Made by a program: the position numbers and the translations under genes. 64,000 nucleotides of DNA. Source: Pezicula radicicola (lineage: Eukaryota > Ascomycota > Leotiomycetes > Helotiales > Dermateaceae). Under the pieces are notes generated by a model. It did not search any database, had not been told where the DNA came from, and worked only from the letters and a program-made list of their open reading frames with translations. The stretch spans positions 182,552 through 246,551 of the forward strand of contig PDUO01000019.1 in the NCBI GenBank assembly GCA_003008705.1, in the 5' to 3' direction. Below are positions 34,691 to 47,035 of the stretch, one piece after another (the first letter of the stretch is position 1; each line of letters opens with the position of its first letter).

Positions 34691-36527
34691 ATGGCTTTTA
34701 CGACTCGACTCCGAGGTTTCTTCGACAAGACGACCCAAAGCGAGGATGCTAAGCCTGGCTCGTCTGGGCAGGATGTGAACAGCAAAGAAGTTACGGTACT
34801 CGGTGCGAGCGATGTCGAACCAGAAGCAGATAAGGTTGTCAATCCTGGAGAATTGACTTTCGAGGAAGATGCTAGTGGTGGTATGGGAAGGCATCTTGGG
34901 CTATTCAGTACTACTTTTTTGATGTAAGTGATCCTTTTACTCCCATTTAATCGGTCGGTACTCATATTTTACAGCATTGGCCGCATTATTGGCACAGGAA
35001 TCTTCTCTACGCCTTCTAGCATCACATCATCGGTCGGCTCGGTGGGAGCGGCGCTCATGCTATGGGTTTTAGGTGCTATTCTGTCGTTCGCTGGGCTCTG
35101 CGTATGGTTGGAATTTGGATGCATGTTGTAAGTCTACTTTGACGGTTCTCTACGTTTTTGCACAAAGTATGTGTGACATGATCAGCCACTAACAGTCAGC
35201 AGTCCTCGCTCTGGTGGAGAAAAGGTGTATCTAGAAGCAGTATACCAACGGCCGAAACTTCTAGCAACCGTTGTTTTCAGCACACAGGCCGTGATGCTCG
35301 GTTTCACAGCATCTGGCTGTATCGTATTCGCAGCAAATATTCTTGTAGCGGCCGGACACACGACAACGGCGTGGAACGAACGTGGAATTGCCATCGCAGT
35401 TATTATCGTCGTCACAGTGATCCACACATGGGTACCTAAATTGGGAGTCAAGCTAATGAATGCACTCGGAAGCATCAAAGTAGTCATCTTGCTCTTCATA
35501 GTCATAACAGGCTTTGTAGTCCTCGGTGGCAATGTAAAATCAGTTCCGGACCCTCATGCGAGCTTCCGCAATTCTTTCGCTGGTTCGGTCCACTCGAGTG
35601 GTCCGTATGCGACAGCACTTTTCAAAGTTCTCAATAGTTACGCTGGCTGGAATAACGCCGCATACGTTCTGAATGAAGTCAAGCGTCCTGTTCACACATT
35701 GAAGATTGCTGGCCCACTTGGACTTGGTATTTGCGCAGTGCTCTACCTACTTGCAAATGTTGCCTATTTCTCGGCAGCTACACCAGCACAGATTGCCAGC
35801 AGTAGTACAACCGTTGCGAGCTACTTCGTTGGCAAGGTTTTCGGCCGTACTGCACAAAAAGTCATCTCTGTTTTTGTCGCGCTCAGTGCTCTCGGAAATG
35901 TACTAACAGTCACGTTCGCTCAGTCGCGTGTCAATCAGGAGTTGGCAAAAGAGGGTGTCATTCCCTTCGGCCGATTCTGGGCTTCAAATTGGCCGCGTGG
36001 AGCTCCTGGTGCAGGATTATTGTTGCACTTCATTCCTAGTGTTATCGTTATTATTGCCATTCCTGCAGGCGACGCATATGTATGTTGTAGCCCCATTCTG
36101 GCATTCATTCACAATGTACTATTACTAATACGATCGCAATTAGAACTTCATCTTGGATGTAGAAGGCTACCCATCTTCAATTATCAATCTTTTTGTAGTC
36201 GTCGGTCTCTTCATCCTTCGTTATGCCTCACCAGATCTCCCACGCCCATTCAAAGCCTGGATAATCGTCCCGACTTTCTTCTTGGTTGCCCAAACCTTCT
36301 TGCTTGTTGCACCATTTCTCAGACCTCCTGGAGGTAAGGGTGATACGAGCTTGCCATACTGGCTATACCCTATCATTGGGATTGTTATCTTGTGGCTAGG
36401 AGTGGGATATTGGTTTGCTTGGAGGGTTATTTGGCCAAAGATTGGAGGTTTTACTTGGAGCGAGAGGAAGGCTGAATTGAAGGACGGGACTGTCGTTACA
36501 GAGTTTGTGAAGGTTAAGGAACTTTGA
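34691..36527 (+). CDS. Amino-acid permease of the LAT/MUP1 (high-affinity methionine) type
   Basis: Four exons (34691-34923, 34975-35127, 35203-36079, 36144-36527) join in frame to 548 residues. Introns are 51, 75 and 64 bp with GTAAGT, GTAAGT and GTATGT donors. A cytoplasmic N-terminal tail of about 70 residues precedes twelve predicted membrane spans. The APC-family motif IGRIIGTGIFSTPSSI forms span 1, and the second signature is PRSGGEKVYLE. GWNNAAYVLNEVKRP and the conserved LSALGNVLTVTFAQSRVNQELAKEGVIPF loop match the MUP1/LAT group of H+-coupled permeases. Transport of methionine or related neutral amino acids is inferred from family. A CRE-like site lies 146 bases upstream. No defect is seen. 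Confidence 0.88.
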
Positions 36528-37911
36528 GAGTTCTATTATTGGGTTTCATTATTAGTGTGTATTAGTAATTGATTGAATATCTTGCACTTCAAGTGCTACA
36601 GCTAAGACCATCACTCAGTACTCTCTTTAGGTATGGATATACTGAGTTATTAGATAGCATTTATATTCTAAAACGATGTAATAACGTCGTCTTTGAGAAC
36701 AAGAATCCAAGTTATCGAGCGGGGATGCTGGGAGCTTTGTTGTGTTGCACTCGCTATGCTGTTCCCGCTCTGTCGCTTAATTTAACTCAGAGCTAACATC
36801 CCCGCCCCCCCTGGGGATCCTAGTTTTAAGTAGGTAGTTCTAAAGTAGAAACTTATACAGTAAATTGTAGCTAGTTAGACCATCAACACCAACAACTGGA
36901 AGCAGCAGCAGTGTACACAAGTATATGAATCTCAACTATACGGATCCAGGAAACTTCATCAACTAACTCGACTAATCAACTCAATACTTCGGCTTCTCAG
37001 ATCAAGATAGCTAGAAATCGAGTAATAATCTTAATAACCAGTATAACGTTCGATGAGCTTTCCCTGCGAACGGATAATTATTATCTTTGTGCCAAGCGAT
37101 TAATTGTCCTCTTGCTGAATCAAGTCCTGATTGCGATACGTATATCAATCTCACGCCATCAGGAGTTGGGAGACAAGCTGCCCAGCTACGCATGCATCTG
37201 GTGCTGCATCAATAGGAACATTAACATCGTCTTTATCTTCATCCACTTCAACATCCTCGGCAGTCTACGCCCTCCCAATGCTCTCAGTATCCTCAACACC
37301 AACATCAACACCAATACCAATACCAACACCGAGACCAGGTACATCCTCCACATCATCTTGAAATCTGGCTACTGGGCCAATTGCAGGAATCGCAATTGAC
37401 AATGTTGCCACTCTGCGTTTAGGAGTCGGCTTGATCACTCATTTGATCCGTCGTCATCCGAAACAACTACGTATCGAACCTCTGGTTTCTACACCAGGTT
37501 ATATGTCACCTTCATACCCATATTAACATACCTCGTACACGACTAGTGGTGGAACGGCGGCTGGAAGTGCACAGCATCCGATTGCAGAGATGGAAAGTCC
37601 AAAATTTGAAGGGAGACCTGAAATGGCCAGTATGCAACATGCTTACTAGTATGATGCTTCGAGGACTGAGTAGCGGCAAAGGGTGAGTGGCGTTATAATA
37701 GTAATTACATAATATTGTTCGAAGTTGGCATTTCAAGTTTTATACTAAGGCATCTTTTCCACCGTTGCAGTGTCATAATATTTGCTTGTGCCTGCTCCAT
37801 AAAGAATCACAGTAATGCGCCAATTTCCATCATGATTAACCCAGAAATACTGCTAGGCCTCGTCACCGAAGTTGATGGTTTTTTAGTCTCGCTAGGCATC
37901 GCTGAGCTTGA
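36528..37911. other. Intergenic region between convergent genes, with a short CAACAC/CAATAC microsatellite-like tract
   Basis: 3' flanks of the permease and the glycoside hydrolase. A low-complexity tract of CAACAC, CAATAC and related units lies near 37295-37335. Both strands are locally open because of this repeat, so the small frames there are not called as genes. Confidence 0.5.
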
Positions 37912-40504
37912 TCACGCCGTACTACTTCCACCACTTCCTCCACTAGCTACAACGGGCAAACTGATGGACTCATAAGTAACACTATCATCGCCCCCAAGTA
38001 AAGTGACGAAGTTATTCCCGCTCGCCAACGATATATTAGAACTAACAGAAGTATATTTACCAGAAGTCGGTGCTAGAGTTATGTCCTGCTGGGGAACTTG
38101 ATTCACAACAAGTGATATAGAGACTGGAAAAGTACCCGCGTTGGCATAGCTGAGAGTAAGTTGTTTGCTTGAGCTAGACGAAATACCGGAGAATGTAACC
38201 ACGCTCTCTGAGTTTAACCTTCCTACAATGGACCCTGTACTTGTTGCGTTTGACTGCGCATCATTCAATACAGCAGCATTGGTCAACAGAGCATCAACTG
38301 CGAAGTAAGTCGGCCCAGTAATAGGAGGTGTCCACACTTCCAGCTCACAGATCCCAACGTAGGCATCGGGCTTATTGAACAGATTCACAGCCACGTATTC
38401 TGATTCGACCGTAGTGAAAGAGATCGTATTGCGGTCGTTCGCGAGAAGCGAGTTTGAGTCTACGGTAGCGAGGAGACCACTTGAACCGTATATTTCGATG
38501 CTTGCTGGTACATCTACAGCGCCTTCTCGAGCGACATCTGCAAAGAGGGCAAGCGTGACTGATGAGATATTTCGAGGCCGAGCAAATGTGACCTGTAAGG
38601 TATCATTTGAGGATGTTGACTGGTAATTCGTCCAACGGTTGTCAGGTATGGAGTCGTAAAAGAGATAACCATCTATTGCTTTGTATGGGTTGTCGGTATA
38701 GTAGGTGAACGTTGCGTTAGCTAGCGGGTAGGAACCAAGTCCATTTGGATTAGCTGCTATATTGATGGGAATTTCCGGTACTGATGTAGCAGTTGTTGTA
38801 GGGAACGAAACCGTAGCTGTTGTCTCTGTTGCCCTATCGCTTTGGTAGATCTGGTTTCCATTTGCAAAAACGAATAAACCTCTACCTTTATTGTACCTTG
38901 TACCTTCGAGGTCGTATAGTACGGTTAGCAGGTTTCCGTGATATGCAAGATTTTCTATGGCAAAATACGTCCAGTTTTGGGGTATAATTGGACTGATTTG
39001 AAGGTTGTTATCAGAGCGAGGGATTATTCCAAGAAGACCTGTAATTATGTCGTCGTTGTTTGTTGAATGATCATAGTGCTCGCTGTGGTTGGTGCTATCT
39101 GCAGACCAAGAGTTATTGAAAGGATAATGAGACTCGGCTACGTAAGGTACGCCATCCTTTTGTTGTGTAGCAGCATAAGTGCTTAGATACTGGACATACT
39201 GATCAGCAGTGATTGAGGAATTCCCACTGCGATAAATAGCTGCAAGGGACTTCAAAGTATGTGCAGTGGAAAATGGCCATGATTGTCCATTCCAGTAACA
39301 GCAATATGAGCTTGGTTTTGTTGCGTCGTAATACTGATTTCGAATTTCCAGAGTGGTTGGACCATAAGGAGCCTGGAAACCCTGTGGGTCAAAAAGCTGG
39401 TGGACTGAAGCATTCCCGTGGGCAGCATCAAGCCCAATATTAAAGCGGAATGGATAGAGCCCGACTTCCTCTCTGCCTATAAGTCTGGTAAGATTAGGGT
39501 TGTTGGGGCGCACGACATCCATAAAGAAACTCTGATCTGGATCCCATAGGTATTTTAGCATGGCTTTCTCAATGTCGGTAGCTATGTTAGAGTATTCTGA
39601 TGAGATCGAGTCATTCCCTGCAAGAGTCGCAATGCTGGAAATTGCCCGGGCATTAGCTACCATGTATGCGTTAAGACTAGGTCGATATGTATCTGGACCA
39701 TCAAGTTGCAGTATTGAATCGCCCGACGGATCTACGACGTAGCCGGGTAGAGAGAACTCTTGGGCATCAAAGTTGGGTGTGAAGTAATAGAGCCCAACTG
39801 TAATCGTAAGTATAACGATCAAGGACATACTTGAAAGACCCACAGGAATACTTACCATTAGAATCAAACGTGTATTCCCATTCTTTCCACATCCGTACCA
39901 TATCTTCAAGCTGCTCTCTCGCAAAATCTGCGTTTCCATCAACTTGCGACCTTCGATACAAAGCGTCCATGATCCAGTGAGTGTACTGCGTAGTATTTCC
40001 AGGGCCACGTGTGTAGACTTGAATGTAGTCATCATTATAAAAACTACTCCTCAGCCATCTCGCCTCATCAATTTGATGGCCCGCTGCTGCATCAATCGTG
40101 TTCAATGCCTGTGCATATCCGACAGGTTGGCAAAACTCGGTGAGGATATAACCTGTACCTGCCACAGTGTACCTAAGATGTCGTTGGAGAGATGACCATC
40201 GGTAGTAATAGACATCTTGGATATTGGAATCAGGAATGTCAATAAAAGGGATATTCTCCTTGAGGAAAGTCTGGCCCCAGAAGCTACTAATTGGCGTCTC
40301 GTGGTCTAAAATCGATGTACCAGTAAAATTGATGTTCGCTGGCTGAGGAGGCGCTTGAGCATGTGTCTGTGAGATGAGAGCCAGCAGCATGAGTGCCTGC
40401 ATTGTTGGAACCATCCTGTTTATGGTTCCGTATACAAGTCCCATAATTGAATGTGGGATATTCTGACAATGAGGTCGTTTTAGGAAGACTGTAGCAACTT
40501 TCAT
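37912..40504 (-). CDS. Secreted M/GH63-like (MGH1-type) glycoside hydrolase with F5/8 type C domain
   Basis: Two exons (39856-40504 and 37912-39797) over a 58-bp intron (39798-39855, GTAAGT donor, TTACAG acceptor) give up to 844 residues. A signal peptide is visible at MVPTMQALMLLALISQTHAQ. The Met at 40414 or 40444 may be the true start, because the frame opens 20-30 codons earlier. An (alpha/alpha)6-barrel hydrolase domain of the mannosylglycerate-hydrolase-like group covers about residues 60-510 (WSSLQRHLRY, YLWDPDQSFF, YCCYWNGQSWPFSTAHTL, DDIITGLLGIIPR). A discoidin/F5-8C carbohydrate-binding domain follows (NPYKAIDGYLFYDSIPDNRW to CELEVW), then a beta-sandwich and a Gly/Ser-rich C terminus. 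Several N-glycosylation sequons are present. The substrate is unknown; a wall or plant glycan is plausible. Confidence 0.83.
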
Positions 40505-40911
40505 AACATCGGGTTTAGGTAAGTTGAACGCTCGTTAAAATGGAAATATGTTTGGTGGGGTCTTAATGAGATCGATGACATAATGCTAAAAAGCAAGAAC
40601 TATGGTCCAATGAGACTTCGGCCAACCGTTTCATGGGTCTTGTCATTTTGATTTGTTGAGATTGCCTCGGCTGACGGGACTAAATCCTAGTTGGTCGTAC
40701 TATGTCTTCGTTCCTTGCATCTGCAGCTTAAGAACCTCGGCTTTGATTTAATATCTCCGATGAAAAGCTGGCTAGCGAATTGTATTATTTTCGGCAGTTA
40801 GGCGACGATGACCGAGAAGTGGCAACAAGTCTATTGACCTTCATTCGCTTGATGCATTGGATAGGGCTGGTAGAGATCCTATTGTCATGCTTGTCAAGCG
40901 CTGTAGATTGA
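40505..40911. promoter_or_regulatory. Promoter region of the glycoside hydrolase gene
   Basis: About 400 bases between the hydrolase start and the stop of the DUF7580 gene, which lies upstream on the same strand. No defined element was recognised. Confidence 0.35.
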
Positions 40912-42952
40912 CTAATTTGCCCATTTCCCAATGGACTTCTCGAGAGGTTCGACAACACTCGTGTAAACAGCTTGCACGAAAGGTTTGCTATCCCAATCCG
41001 CTTTCTCCTGGAACGCAGAAAACACACAGCATTTAATTATTGGCTCAAGTTCTGGGTCTTCTTCCCTCACCAAGTCTGACCAATCTATCGCAGTCAAATA
41101 GTCTGTATCTTTGTGCGCTTTACCGTTTGGGTCAAGATGATCCTTCCGTAGCTCTTGGTCTTCTATGGCTTGGCCAAAACAAAGCTCCAGCAGAAGAATG
41201 CCGAGGTAATTTAGGCTTTTGCGAACAGCAAAACGCCTTGCTGCTGGTATATTTGAGGCCTCGTTCGGCGATGACGCGACTTTCGTTGAGATAAAGCTGT
41301 GGTTAATGTATGGCTGGTCGACAACGATCTTTGATCCTTGCTTGAAAAAGAAGATGTTCTTCTTGTCCATTTTCTCAGCAAGCCACGGTGTATTTTGAAG
41401 TTGCAAGAGAGAGGAAGCAAGAATACAAGCAATCCTATATCTCTGTTGCCTGTTCAATCTCGCCTCGTCACGACTTCTGAGCAGCGTCTCCAGACTTATG
41501 AGATCGCAAGCGTCGCAAGCTGCAGCAAGCGGAGCTTCTTCTTTCAGAGGTCGGAGTTCGTACTGCCGGTTCTCGTTATCTAGAATATAACCCAAGTACG
41601 GACAATCTGCACCACGCTGCAGAGTTGAGCATAAATCGTTGATTTTGGCCTCCACAACAGACTCGATGGGCGGAGCAATAGACACAGATGGCTCCACGGC
41701 AAGTTCATCTGGTGACGTGATGCGCACGCTCTTTTTCGACTTGACCGTCCGTTTTGAGAGAATCGACTGCGTTCCATTCGAGCTTGAAATTGTTGTTGTA
41801 CTTGAGGATGACTCGCTTCGCATGGAGAATAGTCCTCTGAAGCTTGAACGAGAGGAAGTGGTGGACGAAGAAGATCTAATGGTGCTTTCAGAAGGACTGT
41901 GACTTGGTTAGAAAAGCTCAAAATTCGCTGAAACTAATATGACAATAACTGGAGAACATTGTGCTTCTTACCTTGGTCGTAGGCTTGGTCGTGAGCTCAT
42001 ATTGGGCTGAGACGACGTTGATTTTAACTCGAAGTTTTGCCTCAATTCCAAAAGGTACCCATCCTGTTTTGGAGAAGCTAGCGGGACTACACGCTGAGCT
42101 TTCTCCTTTACAGTGATAACAACCTCACGTCTAGCAGGAGATCTTGAAGGTGTTGAAAAGTCCATGTGAAACTGTGAAGTCCAGCCACCGCTTACACGCT
42201 TCTGAAGACGAAGCGCTGTGTTGTGAGGAGCCGTACAGTCGCAGGTCCAGCTGTTTTTGAGGGCCGTGTGGAGGTTACTGGCATGGTTTCTGATGCATTC
42301 GAATATACTCGCCCACGCTGTATCCTTTCTCGCGGCTCTCATCCCGTCAAGCTTGTCATTCGAATCCAGTAGGTCCCGAAGCTTTCGATTATGGGTCTCC
42401 AATGCTAACAATGTTCGTGCTCCTTTCTTACTAAAGCTTAGATGAATCCTCTTCATTTGGTAGTCCCACCGGCTCTCGCCATCCTTCGCCCAATCGACCT
42501 GTCGAAAAAAAGCCTAGTTAGCGACTGTTATGACATGAGACTAACGGACATTCACAGATGCATACCTTGCCATTTTTCAATAGCAGAAACGTCTTTAAAT
42601 CCTCCATGAGTTCGTTCATAATCTTGATGGTGCTAATATAGGCGGGATACGTCGGCCCGAGCCTTGACTGCAAAAGCTTAGCAATGTCTTCTCTTTCCCA
42701 ACCTTCATATCCGGGTTTTGTCATGAAGGCCTGTAGTTCGTCTTGCGGCATATCCGCACTGATCAGGAATCGTTCCATCGTGTTGACAAACAGCTGCTTC
42801 TCGATATCAACAGCATCAATGAACGCTATGAACTCGGTCCGGAATCGTTTCCATTTGACTAGAGGCTCAAAGCCTTCCTTGTAATGCTCTGCGGCCGAGA
42901 TGAGAAGAGGGAACCCGCCTAGTATGAGCCCTGCTACCTCAATTCCAGACAT
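40912..42952 (-). CDS. DUF7580-containing protein with helical N-terminal domain
   Basis: Three exons (42566-42952, 41972-42498, 40912-41896) with introns of 67 and 75 bp (GTATGC and GTAAGA donors, GCTAAC and CTAACC branches) give 632 residues. The N-terminal about 130 residues start MSGIEVAGLILGGFPLLISA and form an amphipathic helical domain common in fungal proteins linked to prion-like or NLR architectures. The middle is Ser-rich and basic. The C-terminal half is the DUF7580 region, with a kinase-like motif order (FFKQGSKIVVDQPYI, then NYLGILLLELCFGQ) but without obvious catalytic residues of an active kinase. The gene is head-to-head with the C2H2-TPR-PHD gene (590 bp apart). The function is unknown; a signalling or recognition role is inferred only from architecture. 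Confidence 0.8.
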
Positions 42953-43542
42953 CGTAGCTCACGCACTCTGCTCGGCGCCTTGTCAATTGGGAGCAGCCTG
43001 GTGGCCGTTCTGGTGGATGTCGAATGGGTCTGGAGACAATATCAGTCAGCATGTAGGCCGACTGTTTGTGAAGCTTCCTAGTAGAGGGATGTGCATTCTC
43101 TTCTGTGTCTTCTCAGATAGAGGGAGCCCTCATCGTGAGCAACGCCAGGCAGTTGTCGTGGGGCTGGGGCACTACGAGTAGTTTGACGTTGATTTTCAGC
43201 TATCAGTGATCCCTGCAGAGGGGCCCTGCGGGGTCAGCGATAAGTGGGCATGCATGCTACAGGGATCCCACTTGTTTCCTTAGCAAACTTCTTGAGCCGC
43301 CTGCAAAGAGCACGACAGCGCTTTGAGGATGACTATGTCTATGCTTTCTTTTACTTGGGAATCGCCTTGTTTTGACAAAGGCATCATTGCCTCCAAGTAC
43401 TGTACCTCTGCAGAATAATCACCAGAATAATCACCAGAACACACGTCGCATGCCGGCGCTTGGATGACTTCTGTGACCCCTTGGCAGCCTAAATTCCAAC
43501 TTGTCACTGTTCGTCAACTGTTCAGGAATAAGCCGAAGGAAA
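42953..43542. promoter_or_regulatory. Divergent promoter of the DUF7580 and C2H2-TPR-PHD genes
   Basis: A 590-bp head-to-head spacer. It contains a GC-rich palindrome-prone block near 43213-43255 (AGGGGCCCTGCGGGG and GCATGCATGC) and a direct repeat AATAATCACCAG near 43414-43437. Co-regulation of the pair is possible but unproven. Confidence 0.4.
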
Positions 43543-46500
43543 ATGGTGAAGATTGAGGAGGCTCCTAGATCAGATGTAGGAGAAAAACTGGATGTCCAGT
43601 CCACTACAGAGGATGAGACACTTCAAAGGGACGTGGACGACACAACAACTGCTGGCCTTCTCGTACAAGAAGAGCTCAAGCGTCAGACTGCGAATGATTC
43701 TGCTATATCTTTTCTGTCCAATGAAATTATAAGCTTATACCAGAGGCTCTTCGTGCACTTGCACACGGGCGAGAAATGTCAAGAGAACAATTACGACCGC
43801 ATTCTAACACTGACAAAAGTCGCGGATGCGCGTTCTAGGTTCAAAGCATGGGCAGTGCCTATTGCTGCGCTTCAGAATGGAAGGTTGCCCAGTTCTTTAG
43901 ATCATAGGCTCAAGGACGCGTCGGAAATACGGCAAAGGATATTGAAGATACTGAAAGATCTGAGGGAATCAATACTCTCAGGTGAGCGTTCCCCCTCTCT
44001 AGCTTGCTCTAAACCATGCTAACATCAGAAGCAACATTTATTGTATTTGGTGAAAAGCTGAACGAAACTTGGGGTGCACTAAGTGATTCTGAAGACGAAG
44101 AAGACAATGCGTCTACCATAGAACCGGATCAGGAAACTTCAGAGCTAGACGAGCTTCTCACTGCCATGAAAATGGCCAATGCTAACTTAATGAAACTTTC
44201 CATGGTCATTCGAAGCTCGCCTGCTCGAGATGACTATCTCAAAGCAGCCACTCGATACAGCAACCTCCCTTCGTCGTGGGATATCCAGCACGTGCAAGAG
44301 AAGCATGGCAGTGCTAAAAGAAGTCGACCATGGCTGATTGAGCGATTTGGCAAGGCAATTACCAGACGTCGGCAATATCTCAAGTACCGTGAGGAACATC
44401 ATTCAAAATTATCTCGGGACTGGGACACAGAAGTTAAAGACAAAGAAGAATCAAAACCTGCGCTTACAGAGGCGCACACTAAAGCGACAACCTATGTCCA
44501 GGACGAGCTTACACTTGAACGTGCAGATTCAGATACGGCAGGTTCTTTTGGGTCTCAGACCTCATACGAAGCTACCATCGCTGGGGAAAATGCCGAGACT
44601 AAGCTCCAGGTTCCACCTCATCCACAAATGGCTTTTGAAGGGGTGCCGTTCGAGTTTGGCGAGCCTTTCCAGTGCCCGTACTGCTACACAGAGCAAAGGG
44701 TCAAGAACAGGGCAGCCTGGAAGAAACATGTTTTTCGGGATCTTAAGCCTTACGTCTGTACATTCAAAGAGTGCGACCTAAAAATGTTCCGTTCTCGTAA
44801 TGAGTGGTTTGCACATGAGCTTCAAGTACACCGCAGGGAATGGACATGCCAAAATTGTCAACATCCACCCTTTAAATCCGCAGCCGACTTTACAAAGCAT
44901 CTAAGGTCTATTCATCACTCTACTGTCAGTGAGTCAGAACTTAATGCCATAGTCTTGCAAAGCGAAGAACCCGTCGACAAAATATATGATAATGCGTGTC
45001 GGTTTTGTGACGATTGGGAAGCGAATTTGAACAGCTCGAAAAACGACGCAAGTCGAGCTTTCCTCAACAATAATAAAGAGGTTGAGCCGTATGGCACTAT
45101 TGGGCAGTTTCGAAGGCATCTTGGGCGCCATATGGAACAATTAGCCTTGTTCGCTTTACCTAGGACAGATGGTGATGAGATGGAAGATGGTAGCATAGGC
45201 GAAGATGATGGTTATGCATCGAATGATTCTAATCTTGCCGATCAGGAGTTGCAAAATCTAGATATACATCCAGGACCAGAAGAGCTTGCGGAACTAGAAA
45301 AACAGACGACCTTATTTCAAACTATCCTCGGCCAAGGGAGGCATGAGGAAGCGGTAGCAAGAGCACGGGAAATTATAGAAAGACTGGGAAGAGTACTCGG
45401 ACAGGAGCATCCTAACACCTTCAAGACCATGTCCAACATTGCTGCAGCTCTAAGTGCGGCAGGCGAGAACGACGAGGCCGAAACTTTATATCGGCGAGCG
45501 GCAAGCGGTCTCATGAAGGTTGTAGGGCTTGAAGACCAGAGAACTCGTACCGCTATGTCAGACTTTGCAGATCTACTCATCTTTCGAGGAAAGACAAACG
45601 AAGCTCAGGAACTGTGGGATGAATTGGGGCTAGGGAATATTCTAGGCAAGTTCATATAATAGCTACTGCCAGGGCTTTTTATCAGGGCCGCAGCTAACTT
45701 TTCAACAGGTCAAAATGATGGTCAGTCAAAATCTATTCGGGTTCCAGACCGTGATACTTGGAGCTCAGCTTCAGGCCAAGCTATCAATGAAGCTGAGCAG
45801 TCTGCAAAAACACCTCGGCCCAACACCCCAGTTTCGTGCCGAGTATGCGGCTTGAAAGAAAGCAAAGAAAAACTTTTAATCTGCAGTAACTGTGACGATG
45901 CCTACCACATGTATTGCCTTAATCCACCTATCACGCATAAAGCCGACTACAGTTGGAATTGTCCGAGATGTCTTGTGGGCACTGGATCCACTGCAACTGG
46001 CTATAACAAGGAGGCTATGGCAATCAATAGCCCATTGGAAATGCCCCCCGTTTCCCCTTCTGAGGACCCCACTCCACCCAAAACCGATACGCTCGACTTT
46101 GAAAGTCTTCTTAAAAGTGAAGTGCACGAACTTTCCACTAAGTTAGCTGCAGAGGAGGCCGAAGGCATGGGGAAAGAAAGCCCGACGAAGAAGGATGAAT
46201 GGGAAAACCTTGAAGAGACTCTTGAGAGTCTGCCTGTTAGCGAATCGAGGCCTGATAAAATAATACGCGAAATTCGTGAGGCTTTACAAGCCAAAACGAA
46301 GAAAATGCAGGCATCTGCGAGCAGCGGGGTGACCACCGAGAACCCCAAACAAGTTCCAGATTTCGATATCAATGACTCAGACAATCCCAAATCTACAGCC
46401 ATTTCTCCTGGAGACACGTATCCAATATTTGGGTCAGGGCCGAATGATCAGCCGAGTCAAGGTCAAGGTGATGCTGTGTTGGTATCATATGCGGATGGAG

Positions 46501-46685
46501 GAAAGCGGCCCGGTCCAGGTGATGCTGTGTTGGTATCATATGCGGATGGAGGAAAGCGGCCCGAGATTGTGGCAAAAGCTGGGATGGAACCATTACCTTC
46601 GGACGACGAGTTGTCTAACAATTCTGTTGACGATGCAAGAGTCAATGTAAAACTGAGGCTGCTGCATACGAAGCAGGTGGAATGA
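43543..46685 (+). CDS. C2H2 zinc-finger, TPR and PHD-finger protein
   Basis: Exons are 43543-43981, 44029-45645 and 45709-46685. Intron 1 is 47 bp (GTGAGC). Intron 2 (45646-45708) starts with GC in the context AG|GCAAGT, has a GCTAAC branch and ends CAACAG. The joined frame gives 1010 residues. Order: N-terminal helical domain (about 40-145, with FKAWAVPIAALQNGRLPSSLDHRL cut by its usual pattern); disordered acidic region; C2H2-type fingers from about 361 (CPYC, CTFKEC, CQNC, CRFC and HLGRH); kinesin-light-chain-like TPRs (about 567-685); and a PHD finger with C4-H-C3 ligands (CRVCG, CSNC, HMYC, CPRC; about 728-776), followed by an acidic coiled tail. PHD fingers bind histone tails. The tail contains a tandem 17-codon duplication and ends early: a conserved-looking tail continues in another frame to 46855. 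Confidence 0.8.
46467..46562 (+). repeat. Recent 51-bp tandem duplication inside the C2H2-TPR-PHD gene
   Basis: The unit beginning GGTGATGCTGTGTTGG at 46467 recurs at 46518, with at least 45 identical consecutive bases. The period of 51 bp equals 17 codons, so DAVLVSYADGGKRP occurs twice without loss of frame. Confidence 0.9.
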
Positions 46686-46855
46686 ATGAAGAGGCTGCCG
46701 AGGGGAGAGACCTTGGCCGCGAGATAGTTGAGGAAGAGGAAGCTCTGAAGCAGCGATTGGAGGAACAGCGAATCCCAAGTCGACGCTTCTCAATTGGGCC
46801 AGATCAAAGAAGGAATCGTGTTCTTTACGATGATGGGGATGATCGCTGGATATGA
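46653..46855 (+). pseudogene. Out-of-frame C-terminal tail of the C2H2-TPR-PHD gene
   Basis: From about 46653 a second frame reads TEAAAYEAGGMNEEAAEG and ends RVLYDDGDDRWI at TGA 46853-46855. It is rich in Glu and Arg and resembles the usual ending of this fungal family (RHRVLYDDG-type). One extra A in the AAAA run at 46649-46652 would join it to the annotated frame. It is a natural 1-base deletion, a sequencing error, or an unseen exon. Confidence 0.55.
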
Positions 46856-47035
46856 ACTAAATTAAGCTATAGAAGACACTAGCAATCTAGTCGACAATTT
46901 ATAGTAGAATATCTTAGTGAAAAGAACCTAGGCACAGAGACCTTACACGCTTGATGTGGGAAATGTGATTATGTCCTATTAGAATAACAACTCTTACCCT
47001 CTCTCTATCACGAAATGTAACTACTTATTCACTCA

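Noticed and set aside
37151..37435. Minus-strand frame over the CAACAC tract, with one internal TAG, considered as a coding relic
   Set aside because: The open frame is produced largely by the repeat itself, and both strands are open there.
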